From Thiomicrorhabdus lithotrophica (lineage in GTDB: Bacteria > Pseudomonadota > Gammaproteobacteria > Thiomicrospirales > Thiomicrospiraceae), in NCBI RefSeq assembly GCF_029201445.1, contig NZ_CP102381.1:1550001-1614000 (forward strand): DNA of 64,000 bases, written 5' to 3'. Positions 35,165 to 43,993 of this stretch are shown piece after piece. How positions within the stretch are numbered: the stretch's first letter is position 1; each line of letters begins with the position of its first letter. Position numbers and translations under genes: made by a program. Below the pieces are notes generated by a model. It did not search any database, was not told the origin of the DNA, and was given only the letters and a program-made list of their open reading frames with translations.

Positions 35165-37882
35165 ATGCCTAAACTTTTGACATCCATTCGCTTAAAACTA
35201 TTACTTTTCTTAAGCGTTCTTTTATTTACACTAGGTTTATTTGTATTTAACTATTTCTCTGTTAATGAGTCTGCATGGTTGCATGAAAAAAAGGTCTTAC
35301 AGCAGACTAACCTAGCCATTGAACTTTCTTATAAAACTAAATCTTCTTTTGCTTCCCAGCTTCATGCATGGAAAAATATTCTATTACGTGGTCACATTGC
35401 CAAAACCTATCACTCTCATTTGAAAGACTTCTACCAATTAGAAAGAGAAACTCGATCATCTATTAAAGCATTAAAAGTCTTCTCTAAAGAGTTTCCTCAA
35501 ATTACTCCACCCCTTAACAAACTTCAGGCAAGTCATAAAGAACTAGGACAACAATTTCGTAATGCTCTCCGTACATTTAATGAAACTGATATCGATCCAG
35601 GACCTGCTACAGACAAATTTTTACAAGGGTATGAAGAAATTCCTATAACACTATTAAATGATTTAGTGACCATTTTACAAATCGAAAGAAACGAATTTAT
35701 AAAAGAAATTGAGTTAAATAAAGCTGAGCAACAAGAACGCCTCTTAATAAGCAGTACAATATTATTATTATTATTATCTGCAGCTTACTATTGGTTATTA
35801 GATCGCCGTATTGCAAAACCTGCAGAGCAGGCTACGCAACTTTCAAGCATCATTAATCACGCCGAAAAAGTCGCTAAATTTGGAACCTGGGACTGGGATT
35901 CATCCACTCAAAAACACCATTGGTCTGAAGGTTTTTTACAGATATTAAATCTAGAAAAGCGAGCAGAACAATCTTTTGCTATATTTCTAGATAAACTACT
36001 CCCAAGCGAACGTAAGCAAGTTGAGGTTATTTTAAGTCAAGCTCGTCACAATATGAATCCATTCAGGGTTTCTGCTCGCTTAAACATTTTTCACGATGGT
36101 AAGCCACGCTATATAGAATTGAGAGGGCAAGTCACTAAACTCAAAGCTTCATCTAACCATGTACGTATTACCAGTATCATTTATGACATTACTGATAGAG
36201 TTGAAATACAAGATCAGCTTGAACTTTACTTGCGCCTCTTTGAACACACTGGAGAACCAGTACTTATTTCAAATAGTAAAAATGAAATTATAAAAGTAAA
36301 CCGAGCATTTGAAGAGGCCCTTGGTTATAAACAGTCTGATTTAATCGGTAAAGATCCTAAGGTTCTGGCTTCTGGCAAAACCGACCCACAAACTTATGAA
36401 AGTTTATGGCGACTTTTAAAGAACAACATTAGCTGGCATGGTGAACTATGGAATCGACATGAAAATGGCAAAATCATACCTTTTTGGGCCACGATTTCCC
36501 CAATCAGAAATAATCAAAACGAAATTGAAAACTACATTGCCAACTATTCTGATATTAGCCAAATCAAAGATGTAGAGGCTCGTATCCATAAATTAGCGCA
36601 CCAGGATTCTTTAACAGGGTTATTAAACCGTTTGAGCTTAGAAGACAGGCTCAAGCAGTCAATTTCAGAAGCAAAACGTAATCAGCACAATCTAGCTGTA
36701 CTATTTCTAGACATGGATCGTTTTAAAATTATTAATGACACCATTGGACATCACGCTGGTGATGAAATATTAATACAAATTGCCCATCGCCTAAAAAGCA
36801 TTCTTAGAGAAAGTGACATTATCTCTCGAATAGGTGGAGATGAATTCGTTATAGCCCTTCCAAATTATGGTGAAATTTATTCATTAAAGAATCTAATCGA
36901 TAAAATCATTAACGAACTAAGAGTTCCTTATATGGTTGACGGTAATAAACTTGTTTCTACTCCTAGCTTAGGTATTAGCCTTTACCCTGAAGACGGAACT
37001 GATAGTGAAAGCCTAATGAAAAATGCTGATACAGCGATGTATTCAGTTAAAGAGCATGGACGTAATAGTTATCAATTTTTCAAACAAGAAATGAATGATG
37101 TTATTCAAATGAAACTCATTCTTGAACAGGAGCTCTTAAATGCGATTGAACAGAATGAATTTTGTCTGTATTACCAACCTCAAATTTGTGGTAAAGAGCA
37201 CAAAATCATTGGATTAGAAGCCTTAATTCGCTGGCAACATCCCGAAAAAGGTTTAATTTCTCCTGATTTTTTTATTCCTATTGCAGAGGAGTCAGGGTTG
37301 ATCATCCCAATAAGTCAATGGGTCCTTCATGAAGCAATCAAGACAATTGCCAACTTTAAAGAATTTGGTTTTTCAAATATTACCATGGCTATAAATATTT
37401 CACAGCAACAGTTCAAATCCGAAAGCTTCCATGACGAAATTGCACGCACACTCAAGACATTTAATATACCAGGGCGTTTTCTTGAACTGGAGATCACTGA
37501 AAGTCAAGCAATGGAAAATGCTGAACAAACCATCGAGATACTGCATGGATTAAAAAAATTAAATGTCTCTATTGCTTTAGATGATTTTGGAACAGGTTAT
37601 TCATCATTAGCTTATTTAAAACGCTTACCTATTGATATTGTGAAAGTAGATCGTTCCTTTATACAAGACATAGAACATGACTCAAATGATGCTGAAATAA
37701 GCTCTGCAGCGATATCATTGTCACACAACTTAGGATTAAAGGTCATAGCAGAAGGTGTTGAGACTGAAACTCAACTCGCTTTTTTGAAGAGTCACAATTG
37801 TGATGTTATGCAAGGATACTTTTTTAGCCGTCCACTCCCAGAAAATGAACTACTGGCATGGATGAAATCCTTCGCTAGTTAA
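35165..37882 (+). CDS. Membrane PAS-PAS-GGDEF-EAL c-di-GMP enzyme
   Basis: 905 residues: TM1 (about 11-31), periplasmic helical sensor (about 32-187), TM2 (about 190-210), PAS 1 (225-345), PAS 2 (350-465), GGDEF domain with intact GGDEF (557-561) and an RxxD inhibitory site (RESD) five residues before the preceding strand, then EAL domain with EALIRW (about 684-689) and DDFGTGYSSLAYL (about 805). Both activities could be intact, so it may make and break c-di-GMP. The periplasmic domain is a good candidate to read the TupA-like protein encoded immediately upstream. The pair would couple an oxyanion or similar signal to lifestyle control. PilZ protein 2173-2994 is a possible receptor. Confidence 0.93.
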   Translation: MPKLLTSIRLKLLLFLSVLLFTLGLFVFNYFSVNESAWLHEKKVLQQTNLAIELSYKTKSSFASQLHAWKNILLRGHIAKTYHSHLKDFYQLERETRSSIKALKVFSKEFPQITPPLNKLQASHKELGQQFRNALRTFNETDIDPGPATDKFLQGYEEIPITLLNDLVTILQIERNEFIKEIELNKAEQQERLLISSTILLLLLSAAYYWLLDRRIAKPAEQATQLSSIINHAEKVAKFGTWDWDSSTQKHHWSEGFLQILNLEKRAEQSFAIFLDKLLPSERKQVEVILSQARHNMNPFRVSARLNIFHDGKPRYIELRGQVTKLKASSNHVRITSIIYDITDRVEIQDQLELYLRLFEHTGEPVLISNSKNEIIKVNRAFEEALGYKQSDLIGKDPKVLASGKTDPQTYESLWRLLKNNISWHGELWNRHENGKIIPFWATISPIRNNQNEIENYIANYSDISQIKDVEARIHKLAHQDSLTGLLNRLSLEDRLKQSISEAKRNQHNLAVLFLDMDRFKIINDTIGHHAGDEILIQIAHRLKSILRESDIISRIGGDEFVIALPNYGEIYSLKNLIDKIINELRVPYMVDGNKLVSTPSLGISLYPEDGTDSESLMKNADTAMYSVKEHGRNSYQFFKQEMNDVIQMKLILEQELLNAIEQNEFCLYYQPQICGKEHKIIGLEALIRWQHPEKGLISPDFFIPIAEESGLIIPISQWVLHEAIKTIANFKEFGFSNITMAINISQQQFKSESFHDEIARTLKTFNIPGRFLELEITESQAMENAEQTIEILHGLKKLNVSIALDDFGTGYSSLAYLKRLPIDIVKVDRSFIQDIEHDSNDAEISSAAISLSHNLGLKVIAEGVETETQLAFLKSHNCDVMQGYFFSRPLPENELLAWMKSFAS

Positions 37883-37912
37883 TCATTTTAAAATCATTAA
37901 AAATACAAATAA

Positions 37913-38027
37913 GGCTTTATGGCAGTGACATTAAGCTTAGAAAGCGCCCTTTTCATGGCCAAAAGCCATTAAAGGCTGTAAATTTCATAAGTTACCAGGC
38001 CTGCATATTCCTTGTGTCGTGTGGTAA
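37913..38027 (+). repeat. 115-bp direct repeat, right copy
   Basis: Second copy of 33942-34056 (two mismatches), containing a pseudo 3' end of MYG1 with the same stop codon but no gene in front. It marks the right boundary of the islet 34057-37912. Confidence 0.93.
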
Positions 38028-38086
38028 CTTTGTTTAAATGATAAGAGTAAAATAACCCGTTATAAACTTTATGTAAGTTGATACTT

Positions 38087-38458
38087 TTACCCTAAATGCT
38101 CCCTAATTTTACCTAAAAGATGTGCCGGACTAAAAGGCTTGACTAAATAATCCGTCGCGCCAGCGTATATACCTTCTTCTTTGTCCACGGTCTGTGTTTT
38201 AGCTGAAAGCATAAGTATCGTAGCCTCTTTGGTAACTGGAATTCTACGCAATTGTTTACAAACATCTATTCCATTCAACTCTCCAGGCATCATTACATCT
38301 AGAATGATTACATCAGGTATCTTTTTTTGAGCGATAGCTAGCGCCTCTACACCATTCTTTGCCTCTAGCACCTCAAAATCTTCTGCGGCAAGTGTCATTT
38401 TCACTAGCTTTCTTATCATTTCCTGATCATCAACAATCAGTATTTTTTTGATACTCAT
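38087..38458 (-). CDS. Single-domain response regulator
   Basis: A 123-residue CheY-like receiver: acidic pocket VDDQE near residue 10, phospho-acceptor Asp in VIILDVMMPG, Thr/Ser in ILMLSAKT and Lys in YLVKPFSP. No output domain. It lies 15 bases after the histidine kinase gene on the same strand, so it is its likely phosphorylation partner. AGAGGCG upstream is the ribosome binding site. Output must come by protein interaction, for example with the HTH-receiver protein or a downstream enzyme. Confidence 0.93.
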   Translation of the reverse strand: MSIKKILIVDDQEMIRKLVKMTLAAEDFEVLEAKNGVEALAIAQKKIPDVIILDVMMPGELNGIDVCKQLRRIPVTKEATILMLSAKTQTVDKEEGIYAGATDYLVKPFSPAHLLGKIREHLG

Positions 38459-38473
38459 AATAACGCCTCTACT

Positions 38474-40249
38474 CTATCTATAGAACTTAACAACAACTTC
38501 TGTTCCTCTACCTAATTCACTATTGACTTCAATAGTACCAGAATGCAATTCAATAATATCTTTAACGATTGACATCCCTAAGCCTGTTCCTGGAATTTCA
38601 CCACTCATATCGGCACGCCAAAACTTATCAAAAACATGTGAAACTTGCTCTTCTGTCATTCCAATACCTGAATCAACAACTCTAATCTCAACACCAGTAT
38701 TATTCTCAACTTCAGTTTCAAAATGTTCCACAAAAACATTCACACCGCCAATAGATGAATACTTATAAGCGTTAGAAACTAGGTTCAGTAATACTTGGTA
38801 AATACGATTAAAATCAACATTTACAGTCCCTAAGTCATTCGAATATTTAACCGAGATTGTTTCTCTACCCTCAGGAATTGCAAACGCCCTAATGACTTTA
38901 TCAACAATATCCACCACTAAAACTTGTTGGAAATCGAAATTTTGTGCCCCTTCGGTTTCAATTTTAGACACATCTAATAAGTCTCCAACTAAAGCAACAA
39001 CCCGCTGTGATTGAGTGTTAATAATCGTTGCTAATTCAACACGCATATCATCAGATACAGTTGGCGCTATGAGTAACTCACTAAAGCCCTGAACACTACT
39101 TAATGGTGTTCTTAACTCATGAGCGGCATGTGCTAAGAATTCAGATTTAAGTCGCTCGACCTCTTCTGTTTTGGTTAAATCCGTAAAGAAGAAGATACTA
39201 TGAATTTGAGTTTCGGTATCGTTGATAATCTTTTGACTAACATTAAGTAAACGTGTATTTGGTTTGGCAAAACGTATTTTCCAGTTATCATTTGAAACAT
39301 CTTCAATACCCTTAAACGTATCAATTAACCTCAACCATTTAACACTTTCATAATCATCAAAGTCGATCTCTTTCCTAATCATTTCAACAAAGGATTCATA
39401 GGTAGCGCCTTCAACAGATTTGTAACAATTAACCAAGTTCATGAAAGCAGGGTTAACCGTTAGTATGGTTCCATCTAATGAAAAAACAATCATTCCATCT
39501 TTAGTGTTATTAAAGATTTCTTCCAATTTCATTGAATTGGATTTCAATTTAATTTGTGTCTTAATTAAGGAAGCCGACATCTGATCAAATGCTTGTGAAA
39601 CCATCCCGATTTCATCATTAGCGTGATCGCCAATTTTTACTAGGTTTCCAGTATTCTTTACCTTAATTGCCACTTCTTTTAATTGCCCTAACCTGCGTGT
39701 TAGAACCCAACCTAAGAAAAATGAAAATAACGCTGACAAAAAAACCTCAACGATGGCAATCACTTTAATTCTGTGAGAAACATCATCTATAAAGGTTGAG
39801 AGCTTCTCAACCGAAAGCCCAAGCTCAACTTGCCCTATTTCAATATCATCAACCATTACAGGCTTAACCGTATCAAACACCCCGTCACGGTTTGCTTGTT
39901 CCAATGTATAATCTTGCTCAACTGACGTTGTTAGATACTTTTTATCACCCGCGAATGCGAATGTTTTACCTTCATCATTCTTGATATGCACATACACCAA
40001 ACCATCACTCTGTACCAGGCTGTCAATAAAGTGTTCTGTATTCCCTACATCGTAAGTCAAAAGTCCATTTCTGACCCATAATGCAATCAGTGAAGAGGTT
40101 TCATTTGAACGCGACTTGATCTGATTTTCATTGGTTTCATTCAATGAGTTAATACTCGTAAAATATATGATCGCTAACAGGATAGATTCAATAAACGCCA
40201 CACCCAAAATAGTTTTGATTTTAAAAGACATGTCTTTGAATTTGATCAT
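38474..40249 (-). CDS. Membrane sensor histidine kinase (HAMP-PAS-HisKA-HATPase)
   Basis: 591 residues: TM1 (12-30), periplasmic sensor with double-Cache-like character (about 31-165), TM2 (166-185), HAMP (187-238), PAS (245-365), HisKA with phospho-acceptor His in HAAHELRTPLSSVQGF (about 374-390), then HATPase with NLVSNAYKYS, DSGIGMT and GTGLGMSIV. It follows a PhnD-like binding-protein gene and precedes a CheY-like regulator. Such SBP-HK-RR triplets, like those with TorT or LuxP, use the SBP as the ligand detector for the kinase. AGGA precedes the ATG. Confidence 0.93.
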   Translation of the reverse strand: MIKFKDMSFKIKTILGVAFIESILLAIIYFTSINSLNETNENQIKSRSNETSSLIALWVRNGLLTYDVGNTEHFIDSLVQSDGLVYVHIKNDEGKTFAFAGDKKYLTTSVEQDYTLEQANRDGVFDTVKPVMVDDIEIGQVELGLSVEKLSTFIDDVSHRIKVIAIVEVFLSALFSFFLGWVLTRRLGQLKEVAIKVKNTGNLVKIGDHANDEIGMVSQAFDQMSASLIKTQIKLKSNSMKLEEIFNNTKDGMIVFSLDGTILTVNPAFMNLVNCYKSVEGATYESFVEMIRKEIDFDDYESVKWLRLIDTFKGIEDVSNDNWKIRFAKPNTRLLNVSQKIINDTETQIHSIFFFTDLTKTEEVERLKSEFLAHAAHELRTPLSSVQGFSELLIAPTVSDDMRVELATIINTQSQRVVALVGDLLDVSKIETEGAQNFDFQQVLVVDIVDKVIRAFAIPEGRETISVKYSNDLGTVNVDFNRIYQVLLNLVSNAYKYSSIGGVNVFVEHFETEVENNTGVEIRVVDSGIGMTEEQVSHVFDKFWRADMSGEIPGTGLGMSIVKDIIELHSGTIEVNSELGRGTEVVVKFYR

Positions 40250-40289
40250 GATAATCTATCCTGATTTATGTAAATCTATGAAGAAATCT

Positions 40290-41204
40290 TTAAGGTTGTG
40301 AAGATACTGATTTTAAATTATTGAGAATTTGGATATCTAACGCACGCACGTCATTCCAGTCGGAATTTTGTGCCGTCACAATACTTTTAAAATTAATACC
40401 CTTTAAAAGTATTTTCCCTTCTGCCGTGTTGGATAAATTCATCAATGCTTTTTGAACCTTCATTGAGACCTCTTTAGGTATTTTTGACGAAGATGCAAAT
40501 GCGTGAGGCGTATAGCCTTCTGTTGTCCAAATAATAGTCAACGGTTGTGTTATATCCTTACTCGCATTATTAAAGGTTCTTTCTATACCCCCACCTGCTT
40601 CAAAGTTTTGGTAATTCACATTTTTATACACCGACTCATGAGAAGAAACATATTTCGATTTAAACTTAATTCCACGTTTATTCAATATCGCTTGGGGAAC
40701 AACCGTTGCAGCAAATGCCGCTGGTGCTGGAAAAGCAATGGTTTTACCTTCTAAATCCTCTAGCGATTTAACCGTTGAATCCTTACGTGCAATAATAATA
40801 CCTTTTAGTTTCTTTTGTCCTTGCTTAGCAAAAGCACTATAACCAGAAACATCATGAAAAACGGTGTAGTGGTATGGGTTCATATAAGCAAAATCATAAG
40901 CCTGTTTAGACAACTGATGTTCAAACTTAGGAATTGTTTGGTTAGTTTTAAACACAAATTTATAACCCGTTTCTTTTTCTAAATATTTGAAAATTGGAAT
41001 CCACTTCTTCGCTAAAACCATGGCTGATTGCTGGGGAACCACACCAAAACTGTACGTTTTTTTGGCATCCATGTCATTATCAGTATCTGCATAAACAATA
41101 GCAGTGAACAGTAAAATATTAAGAAAGAATAAAATAATTAAAAAGTTTGAAATTGAATTACCGCTTAGAGCATTACCCAAGACTAAAACTATTATTTTTT
41201 TCAT
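40290..41204 (-). CDS. PhnD-like periplasmic substrate-binding protein
   Basis: A ~304-residue phosphonate/phosphite-type SBP: a long N-terminal membrane/signal segment, then YSFGVVPQQSAMVLAKKWIPI, the FAYMNPYHYTVF ligand-binding region, and DLEGKTIAFPAPAAFAATVVP. No permease or ATPase genes accompany it. Placed between a PAS protein and the histidine kinase, it is more likely a sensor subunit. The start at 41204 has AAGGG 8 bases upstream and is better than the ATG at 41225. Ligand unknown; PhnD-like SBPs also bind sulfur- or arsenic-oxyanions in other systems. Confidence 0.85.
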   Translation of the reverse strand: MKKIIVLVLGNALSGNSISNFLIILFFLNILLFTAIVYADTDNDMDAKKTYSFGVVPQQSAMVLAKKWIPIFKYLEKETGYKFVFKTNQTIPKFEHQLSKQAYDFAYMNPYHYTVFHDVSGYSAFAKQGQKKLKGIIIARKDSTVKSLEDLEGKTIAFPAPAAFAATVVPQAILNKRGIKFKSKYVSSHESVYKNVNYQNFEAGGGIERTFNNASKDITQPLTIIWTTEGYTPHAFASSSKIPKEVSMKVQKALMNLSNTAEGKILLKGINFKSIVTAQNSDWNDVRALDIQILNNLKSVSSQP

Positions 41205-41242
41205 TTTACTACCCTTAAAAATCATTACGTTGCCTGCAAGCT

Positions 41243-41668
41243 TTAGTTGAACTCATAATAAACATCTAAATCGTTGGAGGCCATTTCCCTATGATCCTTC
41301 TGTTCAACTTGAGAGAGCGGTTCAAAGTTCATTAATGCATACATCTCCTTGGCATTACGAACAGATAACTTATCCAATTGGAAAAATCTTACTTCAAAAG
41401 TATGCCCTAAAGATGGGGTGTCTAGCACTTGAAAGTTTACGTTTAACCAACAAACCTTCTGATTTAAGCTTATATGTAAAATATAGCAGTTACTTAATCC
41501 ATTGTGGCAGTGCTCTTTTAACTCATCAATCACATTGCTTGGAACAGTATTGGGAACCATATCCAAAAAATTAGTGCCTAATAAATCCTCTTCAAGTAAA
41601 TCAAATTTCTTTAAAAAGTTTTTACTGACCTCAATTAATTCCAAGTTTTGATTAAGCTTTAAATTCAT
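41243..41668 (-). CDS. Stand-alone PAS-like protein, paralogue 1
   Basis: A 141-residue protein that is essentially one PAS fold: LNQNLELIEVSKNFLKKFDL (the beta-A/B entry), LGTNFLDMVPNTVPSNVIDELKEHC helices and WLNVNFQVLDTP strand, plus a short acidic tail. It resembles the protein at 44680-45120 (shared VSKNF, FL-x-MV, VP, and a Trp in the beta-sheet), so the two are paralogues bracketing the cluster. First gene of the PAS-PhnD-HK-RR operon. Cofactor binding is not evident. It may bind a partner of the kinase or report redox state. Confidence 0.72.
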   Translation of the reverse strand: MNLKLNQNLELIEVSKNFLKKFDLLEEDLLGTNFLDMVPNTVPSNVIDELKEHCHNGLSNCYILHISLNQKVCWLNVNFQVLDTPSLGHTFEVRFFQLDKLSVRNAKEMYALMNFEPLSQVEQKDHREMASNDLDVYYEFN

Positions 41669-41770
41669 ATTACATATTGGCCTTTTGAATTTATCAAACC
41701 ATGCATTTTGTAGGATTATTTAATTACAGGTAAATAATACCTCAAACCAACATCTGCTTCAATCACTTTA

Positions 41771-41788
41771 TTCGTTTTGTTCGTTTTA
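41771..41788 (+). promoter_or_regulatory. Tandem TTCGTTTTR repeats, site A
   Basis: Two head-to-tail 9-bp units, TTCGTTTTG and TTCGTTTTA, between the divergent PAS and rhodanese genes. They sit 3 bases upstream of a TATAAT at 41792-41797, so they overlap the expected -35 region of the rhodanese promoter. Confidence 0.7.
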
Positions 41789-41826
41789 ATGTATAATGGC
41801 ACTTCATTCATTAATACACGATTAAC

Positions 41827-42246
41827 ATGCTTATGAAACACATTACTTTTTTTATTCTCTTTTTTGTATTTACAAACCTTTATGCCAATTCAGAAGAATC
41901 CATTATTCACTCAAACATTCATGACTATTTAGATTTTGCAAGCTATGCGGATGGGGACATAACCCCTGAACAATTAAATGCAGAAAAGAAAGCCTTTATT
42001 ATCGACACAAGAAAAAACAAAGATTTTATTAAAGGAAATATACCAAACTCGGTCAATATTGAATGGCGTAACACATTGAATAATATTAACAAAATACCAA
42101 AAGATGAATTAATTGTTGTTTATTGTGATACAGGGATACTTTCATCAAAATCGCATTTAATCCTCAAGCTTTTGGGCTGGAATAACGTACATGTTTTATT
42201 TGGTGGATATCAAAATTGGTTAAAGTTTGAGGAGACTTTAAAATAA
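41827..42246 (+). CDS. Exported rhodanese-domain protein
   Basis: A 139-residue protein: signal peptide (ends near LYANS), then a rhodanese domain with FIIDTRKNKDFIKGNIPNSVNI and the active-site loop VYCDTGILSSKSHLIL, with Cys as the likely sulfur acceptor, and a C-terminal GGYQNW. It could act on thiosulfate, persulfides or selenium/arsenic species in the periplasm, or serve as a sulfur-carrier sensor. Transcribed divergently from the sensor operon and preceded by site A. Two starts, 41827 and 41833, are possible. Confidence 0.85.
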   Translation: MLMKHITFFILFFVFTNLYANSEESIIHSNIHDYLDFASYADGDITPEQLNAEKKAFIIDTRKNKDFIKGNIPNSVNIEWRNTLNNINKIPKDELIVVYCDTGILSSKSHLILKLLGWNNVHVLFGGYQNWLKFEETLK

Positions 42247-42344
42247 TAAAAAAATAACCAAGTTCGATTCCAATCAAAACTATTTTTGTTTCTTTTTTAA
42301 TAGCTTTGTTTTTTACCAATCTGCACAAGCAAAAAAATCTTTAA

Positions 42345-42362
42345 TTCGTTTTATTCGTATAA
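42345..42362 (+). promoter_or_regulatory. Tandem TTCGTTTTR repeats, site B
   Basis: TTCGTTTTA followed by TTCGTATAA, 48 bases before the orphan gene at 42410; the same 9-bp period as sites A, C and D. Confidence 0.65.
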
Positions 42363-42409
42363 ACTTATTTTTTCTTAGAATCCAAATAAAGACGACCATA
42401 CTTAACACT

Positions 42410-42898
42410 ATGAAAAACCCACTATTAAGACAACGTATTGACATTAATACCCTAAACAATGATGTGATTAACGCCTGCGTCAGTGATTTTCTTATTCAAA
42501 GCCAGGATGTTTACATTCAAAACAAACCAATCAATATTGAACGTTTTTTAAATCCTGCTATTTTTCAATATTATGCTGCTTACAGTGCTTTTCTAAATCT
42601 AGGTAAAAACACCCTAGCGCCACCTGAAATGATTGAAGTAAATAAGGAGGTTTATATGGTGGAGGCGAGTTCTAGCTATCTTTATAAAGAATCGAGCATG
42701 CACGACACCATTCTTACAATTGAGTTCAACTGCATCAAAATTGAAGATTCCATTCTTCACCATTTAGACAGTGAACAAATTTTTAAGCGGAGAGCGAATC
42801 AAATTCAGTTGAAAGCCGCCTATGAACAGGTTCAACTTTTACTCGATGAAAAATCAAAAAAAGTACATAGCGATATTGATTATTTAAATTACTTATAA
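42410..42898 (+). CDS. Orphan cytoplasmic protein, paralogue A
   Basis: A 162-residue soluble protein with no recognised domain. Its C-terminal third (IQLKAAYEQVQLLLDEKSKK) is a predicted helix that resembles the end of the following gene's product (MQLAAAFEELNRLSSQSE), so the two look like diverged tandem paralogues. The middle has a beta-rich segment (EVYMVEASSSYLY). The first gene of a three-gene run (42410-43672) under repeat site B. A partner of the PAS/receiver proteins is possible. Confidence 0.6.
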   Translation: MKNPLLRQRIDINTLNNDVINACVSDFLIQSQDVYIQNKPINIERFLNPAIFQYYAAYSAFLNLGKNTLAPPEMIEVNKEVYMVEASSSYLYKESSMHDTILTIEFNCIKIEDSILHHLDSEQIFKRRANQIQLKAAYEQVQLLLDEKSKKVHSDIDYLNYL

Positions 42899-42908
42899 AA
42901 GGAAAATT

Positions 42909-43391
42909 ATGCCTTCTGATAATCAAATTCTTACTTTAAAACTTAACTCTGAAAATAAAATAATACATGCTCAACCCGAAAAGCATTACTTTCTTGTTAA
43001 TAAAGAGTCGCTAAAGCTTTGCAATAGTGAACTACATAAAACCATCAAAACAGAATTGTATGAGTACTTCTTAAATCACTCATACACAATACAAAGCAAT
43101 AAACAATTCGGTTCTTATCCTGCAGAGATAATTTTCATGGATGGAGTTAAATACCTTGTGCAACTTCATTATGAAAACAAGGTAATTAATCTTGATAATT
43201 TAAAAACCATTTTATATTTCAACTTTATTAATATTGAAAGCTATTCCAAAGGAAGAAATTTGGTGGGCAGCTATCTTGAAGATAAGGCTATAGAAATGCA
43301 ATTAGCCGCCGCTTTTGAAGAATTAAACCGATTATCTTCACAAAGTGAATACTGGAACACAGAAGACACCAATCTTTTTAAAAAACTATAA
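42909..43391 (+). CDS. Orphan cytoplasmic protein, paralogue B
   Basis: A 160-residue protein starting 10 bases after paralogue A, with an AAGGA ribosome binding site. Its first segment (QILTLKLNSENKIIHAQPEKHYFLVN) is PAS-like in pattern: a strand, Asn, Ile turn, then a helix (LCNSELHKTIKTELYEYF). Together with the middle strands (VKYLVQLHYENKV) it may be another diverged PAS protein. The C-terminal helix MQLAAAFEELNRLS matches paralogue A. Otherwise unrecognised. Confidence 0.6.
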   Translation: MPSDNQILTLKLNSENKIIHAQPEKHYFLVNKESLKLCNSELHKTIKTELYEYFLNHSYTIQSNKQFGSYPAEIIFMDGVKYLVQLHYENKVINLDNLKTILYFNFINIESYSKGRNLVGSYLEDKAIEMQLAAAFEELNRLSSQSEYWNTEDTNLFKKL

Positions 43392-43405
43392 GATGGAACC
43401 TAACC

Positions 43406-43672
43406 ATGACAAGTTTTCTAACTGAAGCAGAACTAAGCATATTATTGATGGATAATACTAAGTTCCAAAAAACTACCGACTACCAACTAGAAGAACTGTT
43501 CATGATTGGCCAGACACCGATATATTCATTAATAAACCAGGTTAATTTTACCTTTACAAACAATGTAACAATCCCACTATGCCAAGACTTATTAACCTAT
43601 TTGGATGTCCAGGTATCGGCCACTGGAACCCTTTACCCTAATGAATTGAAAAAAATGAAAAGCACTCTGTAA
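43406..43672 (+). CDS. Short orphan protein, 88 aa
   Basis: An 88-residue protein 14 bases after paralogue B, with GGAA upstream. It is acidic and helical at its N-terminus (FLTEAELSILLMDNTKFQ) and has no recognised domain. Close spacing argues for one operon with the two preceding genes. Confidence 0.5.
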   Translation: MTSFLTEAELSILLMDNTKFQKTTDYQLEELFMIGQTPIYSLINQVNFTFTNNVTIPLCQDLLTYLDVQVSATGTLYPNELKKMKSTL

Positions 43673-43993
43673 TAGATAATCTTAATTCTAAGCCAGAATA
43701 GGATGCCGGTAAAACTCCAAGAACTATAAAAATAAGCATATCCTCACTATCAAGATTAAATACTTACGGCTTACGCTCACAAAAGCGCTTTATTCTTTAT
43801 TGATGAGATGATCAAATCTCTGTAAAAACATTATTTTTACTGAAGTTCATAAGGTTTATAAACATTAGTATCTTATTGAGTGGCTATGCACAATAGTAAT
43901 TTCAGGATAGGTGTAGAGAAAGGTTGACTAGAGTCATTATATTAAAACAGCAATACCTTTAACCTTTGAGAATGGTTATTGACTAAAAAATAG
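43673..43993. other. Gene-free gap between convergent operons
   Basis: 321 bases of AT-rich sequence without a convincing ORF, hairpin terminator or repeat. A short inverted motif near 43787 (AAAGCGCTTT) is the only local symmetry. Confidence 0.6.

Noticed and set aside
43787-43796. AAAGCGCTTT palindrome in the gap after the orphan operon
   Set aside because: Short, not followed by a T tract and not repeated; not called as a terminator.
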